From Harmothoe impar (taxonomy: Eukaryota > Annelida > Polychaeta > Phyllodocida > Polynoidae): a DNA stretch of 64,000 nt. Shown here in pieces: positions 11,151 to 23,959 of the stretch (position 1 is its first letter; each line of letters opens with the position of its first letter). Made by a program: the position numbers and the translations under genes. Location: assembly GCA_947462335.1 (NCBI GenBank), contig OX381705.1:3710703-3774702 (forward strand), in the 5' to 3' direction. A model generated the notes under the pieces. The model saw only the letters and a list, made by a program, of their open reading frames with translations, was not told the origin of the DNA and did no database searches.

Positions 11151-14100
11151 GTCCAGCAGTTAACAGTGGAATTGAGCTGCCCATAATTAAATCCAGGTAA
11201 GGTTATATTTTCAACTAAGAATATTTAGATTATTCCTGTCCAGTTATCTATAAATGCATGAGAAACAAATCTAGCTTACCAGGTAGAGGTATAAAGCTTG
11301 TCTTTAAATTGAAGAGCAAATCTTTGATATAATATCCTCAAAGAAGTGAAAATCAAGTCACTGAAGGTTTTTAACACATCAGCATTTCTCGCGTAAACAG
11401 AGCGCTTTAAAAATGTAACTACACCTTTTTGCATTCATTATGCATAAGGTCTGGTAAATGACTAGTGCTGTATTTATCTGTCATGGCTACTTTATAGAGT
11501 TAATAGACTCTCATCCATGACATTGTCTGCCATTTAAATGTCAGTAAGTCACATTCTGGGCCTGCATTAATGGATTATAACAGTCCTCATCATGTTGTCC
11601 TTCTCTCATTCTCTCACATATAAGCTGGTTTTGCATCGTTTGCTGCTGTGGATATTGTATTTGTGTAGAATTGTGCCCCATGTAAGTACCAATATTCAAT
11701 TCAGTATGCCAATCATGTATTCCTCCCAAGTAGCCCTGGCCTCTTTCATGTGCCGCTGTGCCCATCAGCTGACAGTCACCTGCTACCCACAGACAAGGTG
11801 GTGAGCAGTTGATTAAGTCTGTGAGCAACTCGTGAGTGCCTGATAAAAGAGCTGAGTGGGGAGGGGGAGGGAGGGGTGGGGGTAGGTGGAATGAGTACTG
11901 AGCATCTCAGTCCTGGCTTTAGGAGCTGTGCAACCTACTATTGTAGGGTAGAGACTTGCTGGTGTGAATGTGGGATGGACAGTGTTTGGGATATTTGCAG
12001 GGGGAAAGGGTTCAAAGAAGATATCACACATACAGAGAAAGAAGGAGAGAGAGTGCAGCCGCAAGACACTTGTATTTCTGTGTGTGAATAGGATAAGGAG
12101 CAAATAGGAATATGCAAGGGAAACTTGGATATAAAAAGGAAGGCAGTGTGCAAGGAATGGACTATTTGGATTGTGAATGAGAGGTAAGGCCAGTGCTGTT
12201 GAGGTGGACGTGCAGGGAGGAAGGCAGAGAGGGAGACAGCATGGCAGACAAGCTAAACATGAAGACAAAATGTTTAATATTTGATTCCCTCAGAGAGGCT
12301 TTGTAACCACTCCTCCACTGCAGAATTTTATCAACCCTGCTGCCCGGTGCACAGCCCCTGCTCCCAGGTAGGAGGTACAGCCACCTGACCTGGGGGGATG
12401 TAATGAAATCACGCAGACACACCATCCTGCGGGCCAACCTGTGGGTGCAGAGGGTGCCTAGGGGAACTCTGGGATAACTGGGATAACAGGGTTAACCCTT
12501 TGAGATTTGGATGGTGCTCAAATGAAAAATGCCTTTTTCAACATAGGATTGCATAGTTGTAAAGAAGGAGTGAATGAGTTAGTGAGTCATAGACGGATGG
12601 CTTTGTGTGTGGGAATCAGTTATGTGTATGATGTGGGTAGTGTAGTGTATGGTAGTGTATGCTTAGTGAATCTGAGGCTTTGTGGCTGGGTTGGGCAGAT
12701 GTGAGTGCCCGAGAGCTAACTGAATGACACACACTGCCCTCAGTAAGAATTACAAGTGTGTATGGTATGTGCATTGTGTGTAGTGTAAGGGTATTGTGTG
12801 TGAGTGTGGTTTGTCTGTTAGGAGTGGTCCATGCTACATGCAGGGAACCAGTGTGAGCTAACATTGCCGGAAAACACCCCTCCATCCCCCACACACAGCC
12901 CTCATCCTCCCCATTCCCTCCCAATGGACACCCAGCCTTCCTCCCCATATAGACATACCTATCGTTGTGGCTTTGTGTGTGGGAATCATTTATATGTGTG
13001 ATGGGGGTAGTGTATTATCAATTTTATTTGGCTGGGTCCGGTGGGTGTGAGCATACGGGAGCAGAATAAATGACAGAGGCTGTGTGTATGTGGTGTGTGC
13101 ATTCTGTGTAATGTAAGGGTTTTGTGTGTGACTGTGACTGAGGTTTGTCCATAAGGAGTGGTCCCTGTAATGCCTGGGTAGTCAGTGTGGGTTTAGACAA
13201 CATTGTATTCAACAGCCCCCCTCACCCCCCACACACAGCAGCCCTTCCCTCACACACACACACACCCCTTGCACCGCCAGCCCCCAACCTGTGCTATTGT
13301 TCCAGTCAGGTCGCTCTATTTGTCTCACACCACATGCAGCGTGTTCAACTACCCATGGGACATCACTCATACAATTGTACACCTCCTCATATGGTGTTTG
13401 CTCTTCCCACCTTCTACCCGTCCTTTATTCATTTTTTCTCTCTCCCTTTCCTCATTAGTTGGCACTGCTTGTCTAGCATGCTTCTCTCCTGCTCTAAACC
13501 CTCAACTCACACTGCCTACTCTAACCCAATATTTTGATATCAGAGGTATTGAAAATAACCTTGGCAAGTGGTTCAAACCTGCTGAGTCATCTGCTTGCAC
13601 TTTTTTTGTGAAGACTCAGACTTAGTCTTAAAATCATCATAAATTAGCTGTTACTGGATATATATTATACTGACACCCCATCTACCGACAGAATATTAGC
13701 TTCCCTACCCTTTGTCCATGATTACTCCAGCTTGTTCTCCACCTGTTGCCTTCTTTCCCCTAAAATTCTAATTCCCTCTCCCTGTCCGAGTGTTATGTCC
13801 TCCCTGCTACCATAGCACCCTTCTCTGCCCATACCTTTCCCCCACCCCATTTTAATCCCTCTAACCACAACAAGGCATGTTGTTCAGAGTCTGGCTGCAC
13901 AGACAGATTGCCACATCTCCAGACAATGAGGCTGGTGCTTTGTCATTACAGCTTAATTAAACCTGGAGGATGAACCCTGCATGCTCTGTGATGGGACATG
14001 CACCCAGCATGTCAAATGGTTTTAACCCTTTCAGGACCATGCATCGCCTTAAAGGAACTATCTGTGACATGATGTATCAACTCCAGATCTGGGAGTAAAC

Positions 14101-17100
14101 CCATCCTGCATACTCTAAGGATTGTCCTGACTCCATGGTCATTGATGCTAAGAGGGGCCATATACATAGGGAGGGGAAGAGGAGAGAGATATAGGGTGGG
14201 AGACTACACTTGAGTCACATGTGGAGTAATCAGCCAGGATAAGAGGTCAGGGAGTATAAGGTGGCTCCACCCATCAGCCTTCCCCTACACCCTCCCCCAG
14301 CAGGCAGTAACAGTTTATAGTTGGGGGATTAGATTAGTGCCTGAGGGGGATAACCTGGTGTAGCCTACTGTAGGGCTGATAGATGGTGGTCAATAAAGGT
14401 GGTTTAACACTTTATTTCATGGTAAATACAATACAACAGTGGTGAAATTATATCATAAGATATGCACTTGCTAGACTTCAGATGGCAACAGTGCAGCATG
14501 TAGGAACATATGGAGACTAGGATATTCTTTAATGGTAGGATGATGCCTCAATGCGCTACAATGTCCCAAAACAGTGTCGGTGTATTGTGCCAAAACTGAG
14601 ATGAGTGTATGAACTAAGCAGTTTTGATATGATGCATGCTGCTTTGGCCACTCATTGATCAGGACTTACTGCACTTTAAAACGCTATACTCAATAGGCGC
14701 TTATCAAAGCAAGACTGTAGGAACAAGACTTGGGGAGGAAGGAGGGATGAGTGTGCTGTTTGAAGGCAGAGATGTGCTGATTAGGTAGGCCTGGGGACAG
14801 TAGGGTGAGGTATGGGAGGGGTCACGACCCAAGTTCAGGCCTGGAGGGTTGTAGCATGATTAGGGGCGGGGGGTGTGAGGCTGGGGGTGTGGGTCGTGTC
14901 AGGCAGGATGTGTGGCCACAGGGCGCCTCCCAGACCACTCCCTCACCTGGCCTCCCCCTACCTGACATACTCCCTGACCCCTATCTTGTCTCTCTCACCC
15001 CCTCCCCTGTATCCCCTCCATTTCACAGCCCCTACCCTCCCCCATCCACACACCTATAACTGTATAATTCTTTCCTGTGTAATTTCTCTCTTATATACTT
15101 CTTTCTGTCTTCCCTTGCTATCCATAACCCCCCTCTCATTCCCCCTTGCCTAATCTTCAGCAGCCTCATATTATTGCTCCAGGGCTAGGGGATTGTAAAA
15201 ACTTTCAGTAAAAAGTCACTTATTCAGGAAGCTATACTGAGAGGCAAACCACCTGTAAGCACTAAAGTAGGATCCTAGATAACCCCAAAAAATGCTGCCA
15301 ACATATTGAAGTGAGCTCTAATCATTTCTTGATGTCTAGGGTTCACACTGCTTAAGGGAGGATAGTCAGGATAACATGCAACACACCTCATGTTTTCTGT
15401 ACCTCATCCCACCAGCCTTATAGTGTGATTACCTACCTGGTGTAGGGGGTTGTACTTACCTCATTATACACTGGCAGAACACCAGTTAATAATGATGCCT
15501 ACCAGCCCGGCCTCTTTGACTAATGTAGTTAACAGCCCCATAATGATTAGGGGCATAAATAAAGTACGTTATGGTTCTCAGGAAGATGTGTTGTATCGCC
15601 ACTCAGAGTTTTTTTCTTTTGCTTTGAAATGCATCCATGACCACAGGGATTAGGATTTTATGGAAAAAGTATCAAAATTATCTGAAAGTTCCCAGCCAGC
15701 CTTGCTCAGAGAGAACCGTAAGGGACAACATCAACCATAAAGGGCGAAGGCAATGTGTAGCAGATAGTGTGTCTGTGTTAAAGAAGCTTCCTTCCATCCT
15801 CCTGACTGCCAGACAGAGGTGCCCCTTTCTATATGTTACACAGATTCTGAGAGTTGCCACATGTCCATCAACCCTGTGTATAATTAGATTGTACACTATT
15901 TGAATTCACTGTTTATCTTAAATAGGCCTCAACCTAATCAATTATGTCAAACTGGTGAAGTCTAAGGCATATAAACACAGACCAGAGAGTGTTGGGAGGG
16001 AATTTGCCTCTGGTTTTGCATTGGATACAACTGTGTACATAAGTATCGTAAAGGTGCTATGGTGGGCCCAGGTGCAATCCTACTCTTTTATGTTTAACTA
16101 TATCACTGAATAGGCTGTTCCTCTTTATACAAAAATTGATGGAGTTGATTTCCTACTCCTTCCCTTTAAATATTATTTGGCTTAATGATCATGCATAACT
16201 TGTATCTTTAGGTTACAACTTCAAAGATATGGGTATGTACAACTGTGACTTACAGATAAGAATAGTGCAAGGCAAACAGGGATTTAAGATGAATAGCATA
16301 GGCATCATCGCCAATTGATTTGTATGAGCTGGAATGCTGACTGGGTGTGGTTTTACTTAAAATATGAGGACAGTAAATACAAAAAGACATCATGCAGGAA
16401 AGGATTGATATTGAGGTCTTTGGAAAGAAAAGCTTGTATCTTTTATCAGAAAAGAAACTAGGTGGGTTTTTGCTATGTGAATGTGCCAAGGTCTCGGCAT
16501 AGAAAACCAGATAAAGATTTTTCTTTTTCGGGCACTGCTCAATAGTTTGCATTTACTATAAAGGCAGAGCTGAATATTAGTTTGAGTTTAATGAGCTACT
16601 TTGTAAACTGAAGTCTTTTCAAGGGTGGTCATCAAATCTATTGTTGAACAGAAATGGAGAATGAAGCTTTAATCATGCCATTCTTAAATGTATATTTAAT
16701 ACAGAGTAGTGATACCTCAAAGGACCCTGAGCTGAGACAACGATCTCTTTCTTTTGTATTCTGACCAACATAATGCAAGTGGCCCAAGTACCTCATTATT
16801 GACCAATGAGAGTGCTGCTCATCCTTCAGCCTGACTACAGGAAGCAGACCTGGGTGGTCCGGGGCTAATGTAGGCTAAGTATTGATTGGTCGGTCACAGG
16901 GTCATGTAAGGGCTTCATATCAACGGCCTCTACCCCAGTACCCCCCCCCCAGCTACACACACACCTCAATACCTACCTCCACCAAACCATCCATGTTGTA
17001 GCAGGGTGCCACCTGTCTACCTCAACTACTCCTCTCTGTATGTAAGACCACCTTCATCCACTGTTGGATAATGTATGTTAATGTGTGCAAGTCTGGCCTT

Positions 17101-18371
17101 TGAATCTGCTCTGAAGGTCATGCCTCTGCTACTGATTTGAACTTTGCTGTAGAGAGTCCTTTAAAACAATCCCTCTGCTGTAGAATGCTGTGACCCGTAC
17201 CTTTACCAGCCTTTTATATCCTATGTATAGTGCTATCTAGTGCATATCTTGGCAAGTCTGCTTGCCAAAGCTGAATTCATGCCTTGTGACAATCATTTTG
17301 GAATTTGCCTATTTGATAGGGTCACCGTGCTGCATTGAGGTATAGCATCCTAAATCCATATATGCATTATGATAATTCACACACAAGTATGACATAAAAT
17401 TACTTATACTGCTCTAAATAGAGAGTTATTACAAACAGTCCAAGAATACTGGTATTTCTGCATGCCCTGCCCTAATGTTGACATTTCATGCAAACTTTGC
17501 ATAAATGAAACACCATAGACAAACTCACAAATGATTTTTTTTGAGACTCCAAAGTAGGGTTTATCTCAGTGCAGCTCATTCATTAGTTCCCTGAGACACT
17601 TTGAAGCACATTCAATGCTCCTCCATTCATAAATGTCAGCACTTTGTTAGCAAGTTTCTCCAAACTGAATCATTCATCCTACATTGGTGAATTGAAGTAC
17701 ATGTTATATCTCTTAGAAAACGACTATTTTTTGTACAGATTCCTCCTCAGACCTTGTTTTGGTAAACTGACTACACCAAAGGCAATGTTCAAATCAAAGA
17801 AACACTCTTTCTTGAGACACTTTCTGAACATTTCAAATAGAAAAATTTGTCTTATGTTGAGTAGTTGAAGTACACCTTTTAGACTCCTACAAAATAGGTG
17901 AAAAACTTATTAAACATAGATTCTGTTATATCCTCTGACCACTTTTGTAAATTCAACTTCATCAGAAACAACTATTGAATTGCAAGGCAACCCTTCTCGA
18001 TGCACTTTCTTGACCTGGTACTAAATAACTCTAAATGTAATACCTTTCTCATTCACTCTGATATCACCTTTTAAAACCCAACCCCTTTCACCCTAGCGCC
18101 TTTTATGTTTGGCCTGCCCCAGAGCTGGCATATCGACTGTTGTTTTCAACAAGCTGCCTCTCCCTGCCTTACAAGTCGATTATGTATGTCCTCCTACTCC
18201 AGTATGTCCCACTCTGTGTGCCAGTAAAGGATTGATTCAATTCTATTCATCCTTCTTTTGCAGGCGCCCGCACCACTATTGGATGTCATACAGCATCGAC
18301 CCAGTCTGGGTGATAATAGGGGATCACTGCACATCCACCAGCTGAACCTGACAACCGACACACTGCCTTGA
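11151..18371 (+). CDS. Plus-strand copy of an unidentified paralogous gene pair (partial model)
   Basis: Supported exons: 11151-11196 (PAVNSGIELPIIKS, phase 1 in, 2 out), 11793-11831 (QGGEQLIKSVSN, 2 in, 2 out), 12324-12367 (ILSTLLPGAQPLLP, 2 in, 1 out) and last exon 18264-18371 (APAPLLDVIQHRPSLGDNRG ... LTTDTLP, TGA). The first three join in phase with clean AG/GT sites. Exons 2, 3 and the last recur on the minus strand at 57.7-64 kb with identical lengths (39, 44, 108) and mostly synonymous or conservative changes (TTG/TTA, ATT/ATA, GCA/GCG, CTA/CTC), which is the main evidence that they are coding. Exons between 12367 and 18264 are needed (phase 1 to 0) but were not found; the 5' end is not identified. 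AATAAA at 18409-18414 is a fitting poly(A) signal. I do not recognise the family; conserved non-coding blocks in its introns suggest a regulatory gene (inference). Confidence 0.6.
13862..14030 (+). other. Conserved non-coding block, arm A
   Basis: About 130 bp match the reverse complement of 62165-62310 almost base for base, including GTCTGGCTGCACAGACAGAT, TTGTCATTACAGCTTAATTA and GCATGCTCTGTGATGG. Neither copy reads as an exon shared in frame, and the TTAATTAA core is homeodomain-like. It is a candidate intronic enhancer of the paralogous gene. Confidence 0.6.
14820..14985 (+). other. Conserved non-coding block, arm A
   Basis: This matches the reverse complement of 61150-61290, with CTCCCAGACCACTCCCTCAC the best-kept core, then CTGGCCTCCCC and CCTGACATACT. 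No donor follows the open stretch, so an exon is not supported. Confidence 0.5.
16775..16830 (+). other. Conserved CCAAT-containing block, arm A
   Basis: TCATTATTGACCAATGAGAG, then a variable base, then GCTGCTCATCCTTCAGCC, is kept in reverse complement at 59265-59325. Confidence 0.5.
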
Positions 18372-18579
18372 CAATGTATTATTCACCTTGACAACCAACC
18401 GTTACCCTAATAAACCGTACATATCACCTTGACATATATCAGACAAAAAATTCTTCACAGATTCTACACCTGAGATTTTTCTCCAATTAGTTGTCTGTAT
18501 TTGACCTTGGCAATATATGCCTTAGCAACTAGTTCACAATCTCAACAGGTGACTGTTTGTATTGACACCCAACGGAGGA

Positions 18580-18760
18580 GCTACGTGATTGACATCCGTC
18601 TGTTTGGGCTGGTGAGAATCTATTGACAAGCTGCTTTCTCTGATGTTTTACCTGTGTTAGCACGGACGTCACACTGTGAGCTGCTCTGTGTGTAAGGAAA
18701 CTACTCTGTGGCCTCCTCTGTGAGCTGCTCTGTGAGCTGCTCTGTATGTAAGGAAACCTC
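18580..18760 (+). other. Conserved 3' flanking block, arm A
   Basis: GCACGGACGTCACACTGTGA, GGAAACTACTCTGTGGCCTC and repeated GTGAGCTGCTCT match 57215-57400 in reverse. It lies about 200-400 bp past the stop in both gene copies, so it is 3' UTR or downstream flank. Confidence 0.55.
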
Positions 18761-19893
18761 CATGGTCTTATCTAGAACACCACAATTATTATTGTTAAAG
18801 TTACATATAGAACATAACACTAACAGTGTCCTTTGGCAGTGGCTGCTATTGCATTAAAACACAAACCCATGTGTAGAATGTAGAAAGAGTGAAGTAAAGA
18901 TGACAAATACCATATACACAAAAACTGCCACCAACCTGCAGCAGTGAGCTTCACCACTGATGTAATAGGTGTTTACAGCCACCACTGTATTTTCTTACTT
19001 TTTATTTTTTATTTCCTGTACTATTTTTGTATTTTATTTTCTTGGATAGCCCAGGGCATAACTGAAATAATGAGCATGGCATCGCTGCTGCCTGAGGCCT
19101 GATGCCACTACCATGGCTACACAGAAGACTGCAGATGACCAATCTTAATTAAAGCTATGGGATAATGTTTCAGTGCAAATGACAAAAAAAATTACATTAG
19201 TCTGCATTTCTTGGTGTATTTATATCAGGAATTGATTTGGGAAGGTGTATAAAATCAGAACAAAAAGTGTAGAAGCCACATTACTGTCAGCACTTAGAGA
19301 CAGATAGGGGCAGTGTTGATGACCATTCTAAAAACGAAAATACAATCCCATTAGTACTACTTTATAGGGTGTATTTATTATGGGCCTTTATCAGACTTAC
19401 TTCATTTCTTGAACCGGTAAACGCAATGTAGCAGAAAAAAATCTGAAAAAGCCATCACCATGACTGTAGAGATATGTCAAAACTGGATGCAGGGTTGCAT
19501 TATACATTTTAAAAAGAACAATATAAAACAGGACAGATCCATATGTGAGAGGAGTTTCGCGCCACTCTGAGAGAGCTGTTTGAATGATGAAGAAAGGTGC
19601 CAGAATTAAATGCCAATTAATTGAAAATTATGATAGAGAAGACTTTACGATAATGTTATTTATTTCATGTGAAATGTTATCATCAATTTGCATTGGATGG
19701 CCACACCCCTGTAGATAAACTGAATCTCATTTTCCACAGCCCCTTACTCCACTGTGATTGCGAATAAAAAATAGGCTATAAGAAAAAATTACTCTGTTAG
19801 TTTCATTTGTAGCAAAAGTCGGCCAACCTTTGTAATTACTGTATACATATACGAGAACCAAAACAGGATATTTCCATTTTCCCCTCCGGCAGA

Positions 19894-20020
19894 ACAAGTT
19901 CCTGAGAAGTCAGTGAGCAGTCTAAGACCTCAGGGTGAGCAGCTTACTCAGCAAACATGTCAGCAGGCCGGGCTGCTCACAATGGCTACAACTAGGGCTG
20001 ACTCTGCCTCCAGTGTTAAG
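19894..20020 (+). CDS. Candidate isolated exon
   Basis: A pyrimidine-rich acceptor (TTTTCCCCTCCGGCAG) is followed by an open frame reading VPEKSVSSLRPQGEQL and on to ADSASSVK, ending at a perfect donor AAG|gtaagg. It may be an alternative or downstream exon of the gene at 11-18 kb, but no mirrored copy was found in the other arm near 56 kb. The start coordinate is good to a base or two. Function unknown. Confidence 0.3.
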
Positions 20021-21179
20021 GTAAGGGCCCTGATGGTGCAAGTGGCACTTAACCCTTGGTACCCAACTGCCACCCTACTGAAGCCATTGTTCGAAGCAAT
20101 CCAACAGGTCCTGGCAAGACCGGCCTCTTAGTATATGGCTACTTCCATGGCTGTCCTCATCATGGAGGACGCCCAGGGTTTGAGCCATAGCAGCATCCTC
20201 GTCTATGGCTGTCATCCAATAGTTATCGAGTTAACCTTGGAATGTCACCAAATTATTGTCCTTCCTGATGCTTGAAAATGCAGCAGTGGAAAGTAAAGGA
20301 TGTTCTATATATACTCCTGTGTTTCTTAAGCGATTAAATTGTATTAGAAATGAACAAAATGTCTTTCTTTGGCTAGATAAATCGAAAATTCTTTAAATGT
20401 AAAACTATAACTCAATTGTGATTTTTTTGGCAAGTTTGGGAAAATCACTGATTTGAAATAATAGATACATATCTCCTCTAGGGGAATGAGGATGGACATT
20501 ACATTTTAGGGCGTCCACTACTCCTGGCCGTTGCTTAGACCTGTTCAAAGTGTTAAAGACATTTCAGTGAGCAGCATATTCTTTAGAGCCTTAGAGGCAA
20601 GACAATGCTTCAGTGAACATCCTTCATAATCTAAGCAGATTTACCATCTATCCAATGCAAGCAACATGAAGGATTTAGCATGCAATTGGGAGAGGTGCAG
20701 CCTAAAAAACAAAGTAACATCAAAAGCTTAAAGAAACAAACAAAGGGAATCCCCTACAGCATGGCCAACAGTCAGTCCCTATACACCAGCAGCAGGCCTG
20801 GGGTTGAAAAACTACCACATAACCAAGGAGGAGCCATACTGGCTACTGTACAGAAGCCATCTTTCTAAGGTACCAGCACCCTGCAGGGTCCCATATAGGG
20901 AGGCGGAGGTGAAAGGAAGACAAGACCAGAATAAAGTGCAGCAGTTAGAGGATGCTTGTGTCTGCTGGTTGCTGGTTGCTGGGTGGGGGGAGTTGTGGAT
21001 GGGGATGTTTTCTCTGTGATGGCAGTTGTCCTGTTTGTGGTCTCACCAGTTGTAGAACCCTTATATAAAGCTGCTGCTGGCTGTAGGTATGTATATACAT
21101 GGACATACATGTATATGTCATGATAATATTTCAGATGTGGAATGTTACATATTTGTCTCACTCTGATTCTTATAGACAT

Positions 21180-21880
21180 TGCCTCAATCCAATCAACATC
21201 CGATAAATTGTGTCAATCTGCTGCTGTGAAATGTCTGCAAGAGAGAGAAAAAAATTGTCTGTTTCTTAGGCTATTTCCATGCATCACAAGTTAGAATTTG
21301 AATGGTAGATTCAATAAGGCCAGCAGTTTGGCTTATTAGCACCAAAAACAAGCATTTTCTTTGCCAATTCGTCTTTTATTAGGAAGTTTTTATTCACCAT
21401 CTGGATTTTATTTGAACAGAGCAAAAGCTGGTCACCGTAAGAAACATAAAGAATTAGGATCAATAATCTCGGCACTCAGCATGGACATTCATTGATTTGG
21501 ATTAATCATAGAGATTGATTATGATCTGCCTGTGATACATTGAATGGAGTTGGTATTCAGTAACAAAGGGAAAGAGTCAGAAGGAGCAGGGCATGGCGAA
21601 GAGGGCCATATGTTGCCAAATTGGGGACAGAGCACTTTAATTTAGCTGCTCTAAGAAGGGCCAAGTTGCTGAGGGGGGCAAATTTCTGTTAATGTTTAAA
21701 GTGTGTAATTGAAACATACTGAGCTTAAACTCGAGTAATTTCTACAAAGAAATTACTTGTGTACTGGGAAATGCACAAAGTTTCCCCTCGTGGGTCATAG
21801 ATGACTGTGATTATTTGATTAATGATCTTTCTAAAATCCAGGGTACCTGTCTTTGTAAATCTACCCACTGCTTTTGTCCG
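21180..21880 (+). other. Conserved non-coding element, copy 1
   Basis: The core at about 21395-21465 includes ACCATCTGGATTTTATTTGA and GCAAAAGCTGGTCACC. It matches 27030-27800 (direct) over several patches and 51660-51990 (reverse), the latter also through CCATGCATCACAAGTTAGAA. Confidence 0.6.
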
Positions 21881-22619
21881 TCTCACTCCTAATTGGTATT
21901 TCTAAATATGGTTACAGAGTGCACATATTCACTCAAACCTTGGCTTCACCAATCAGAAAAAACCTTTGCTGATTCTTGTATTACACAGAGACCTTTGCTG
22001 TGCAATTAGTGCCCTGCAGTACATATGTAGATAAGGGAGGTTCATCCACAAATAAGGAAATGTCCTGATGGCACCACTGGAATGTCAACACTATTACCTC
22101 TCTTGCCTACCTGAAATGCCACAGCAATGTTTCAATGGCCACTAGACTCTCAATATTTCTCGCAACTGGAATATTGTGCTGTATGTACGCTAACCACTAT
22201 AACCCTGCATAGCCTCCTGATCTACTACCAAATAAAATGAAATAGTAAGTACAATTTTATCAAGCATAGCTAACATCACTGAATCATTCTATTTACTATG
22301 AATAAACCACTACCTGTTCTAAAGCATACCATGCTTGCATGAGACCTCATTTCAACATCAGGTCCCAAAGTTGTTCTGATGCAATGATTGCATGCATGGA
22401 GGGGATGGCTCTACTTAACACGGGTGACCTTGAGAATTGAATGTCACTGTGAATGAATGTCAGGAGCCGGCAGCTGAGGTAGTCCACAGAACACGGCAGT
22501 GTATGAGTCTGCCAGAAACTACAATAACTACTCTACGCTACAAAAGTCTGCTTATGCTAATGTTAGAATTATTTAAATACCTTTAATGCCCTTGACTCCA
22601 TGTCTATGGCTAGCTGCAC

Positions 22620-22745
22620 ATGCTCTTTTCTATACAGCATTGCAGTTCATATAAGCTGTCAGGAGTAAATGTTTACTGCAGATGGACTGGACTTACTTAT
22701 ACAGTATGTGTTGTCACCATCCATCTCCATCTCACTCTGTCTTTT
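22620..22745 (+). other. Three-copy element GACTGGACTTACT ... GTCACCATCCAT, copy 1
   Basis: GACTGGACTTACTTATACAG and GTCACCATCCATCTCCATC recur at 31265-31350 and, less well, at 54890-54970, all on the plus strand. Confidence 0.5.
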
Positions 22746-23959
22746 TTCACTTTAGCATTTTTTTATATCTGACACTGGGAGGTCACCTTCATACAGATTG
22801 CTGCAATACGCGCTGCACCTTGTGGGGTACAAAACGCACTGTGGTTATTCATCTTTAAAGCGACCATAAGTGTGATTACTTTTTGTAACAACCTCACTAA
22901 ATTGCATTGACAGTGGGATATAGTATTATGTGAAAGATTATCCCAACTGTATCTATGGATTTGAAATTATTCAGCAATAAGCAAAAAGATCAAGTGCTTT
23001 TGACATCCTGTTAGAAGGATAACACTTTCCCTGAACCAGAAAGTAGTTTATGTCTGAGTTCCCACTAATCCGAATGCAGCCCCATATACATTAAGTCAGG
23101 TTCACCCTTTGAGCACTAAATTCCCTACTTTGAAGAGAGTGGGAGCTTAGAGGGATTAACATCTATCAAGATTCCCCATCTCACAACCCACATCATATAG
23201 CTCACTTTACTATTCATACTTTCATGGTTAGCTTGTAAGTGTTTGGGGGAGAGGGAGATAGACAGCAGAAAATAGTGAGAGGAACAGAGAGGGGAAAGGA
23301 AACATACACACAGATATTGGGAAAGAGTGAGACAGACTAAGGTAGAGACAGAGACAGAGGGAGGGATAAACAGAGAGAGGGAGAGGCAGATAGCAGAAAA
23401 AGAAGATCAAATTACAGTTGCATAATCATGTAAAACCTCCCATTTCAATAATTGACCAAGGAAGGACTCTTTCAAACAGACTAAAGACTCATTTTTGCCC
23501 TTCTCTGTGACATGCTAAACATTGTTCCTCACAAAATATTTTGTGGTTGCTATGTTTGTGCCGATATCCAGGATTGCCTTGTTGTCATAGGCTGCAGTAT
23601 TCATGAATAGCATGAAAATACTAGTGATTCTATGATAATGTCAGTGGAACAGGATAACATTTAGTAACCTTAAACACATGTATGAGGTCAATGACAGGGA
23701 ACATTAAAGGTTTGTCATCACTTCTCCTCACTGCCAGTGAAAGGAGTTGATGTAAGGAATTGTATAGGCATAGCCATCCTTAGAACATATATACATTTCA
23801 TGAAGAGCAAAGTGCCAGGTCTATATCCTTCAGAACGTGCATTCATCATTTATCTTATACTCATCAGAAAACCAGCAAGTATACTACTAATATTTCCCCC
23901 CAATAGTTATACCTGTTATCACTGAATTGTTTCAGCAAGCCAGATTTGAAGTCTCCACA

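Larger units (their letters stand above)
18765..23950. other. Gene-poor stretch with conserved blocks
   Basis: Apart from the candidate exon at 19894 and the blocks listed at 21.2 and 22.6 kb, I see AT-rich sequence and a purine-rich GAGA tract at about 23240-23400. No gene recognised. Confidence 0.4.

Noticed and set aside
13310..13350. Conserved TCAGG...TTGTCTCACACC segment as an exon (mirror at 62.70 kb)
   Set aside because: It has an acceptor-like CAG in both copies but no shared GT donor, and its best-conserved frame does not fit the phase of the preceding exon.
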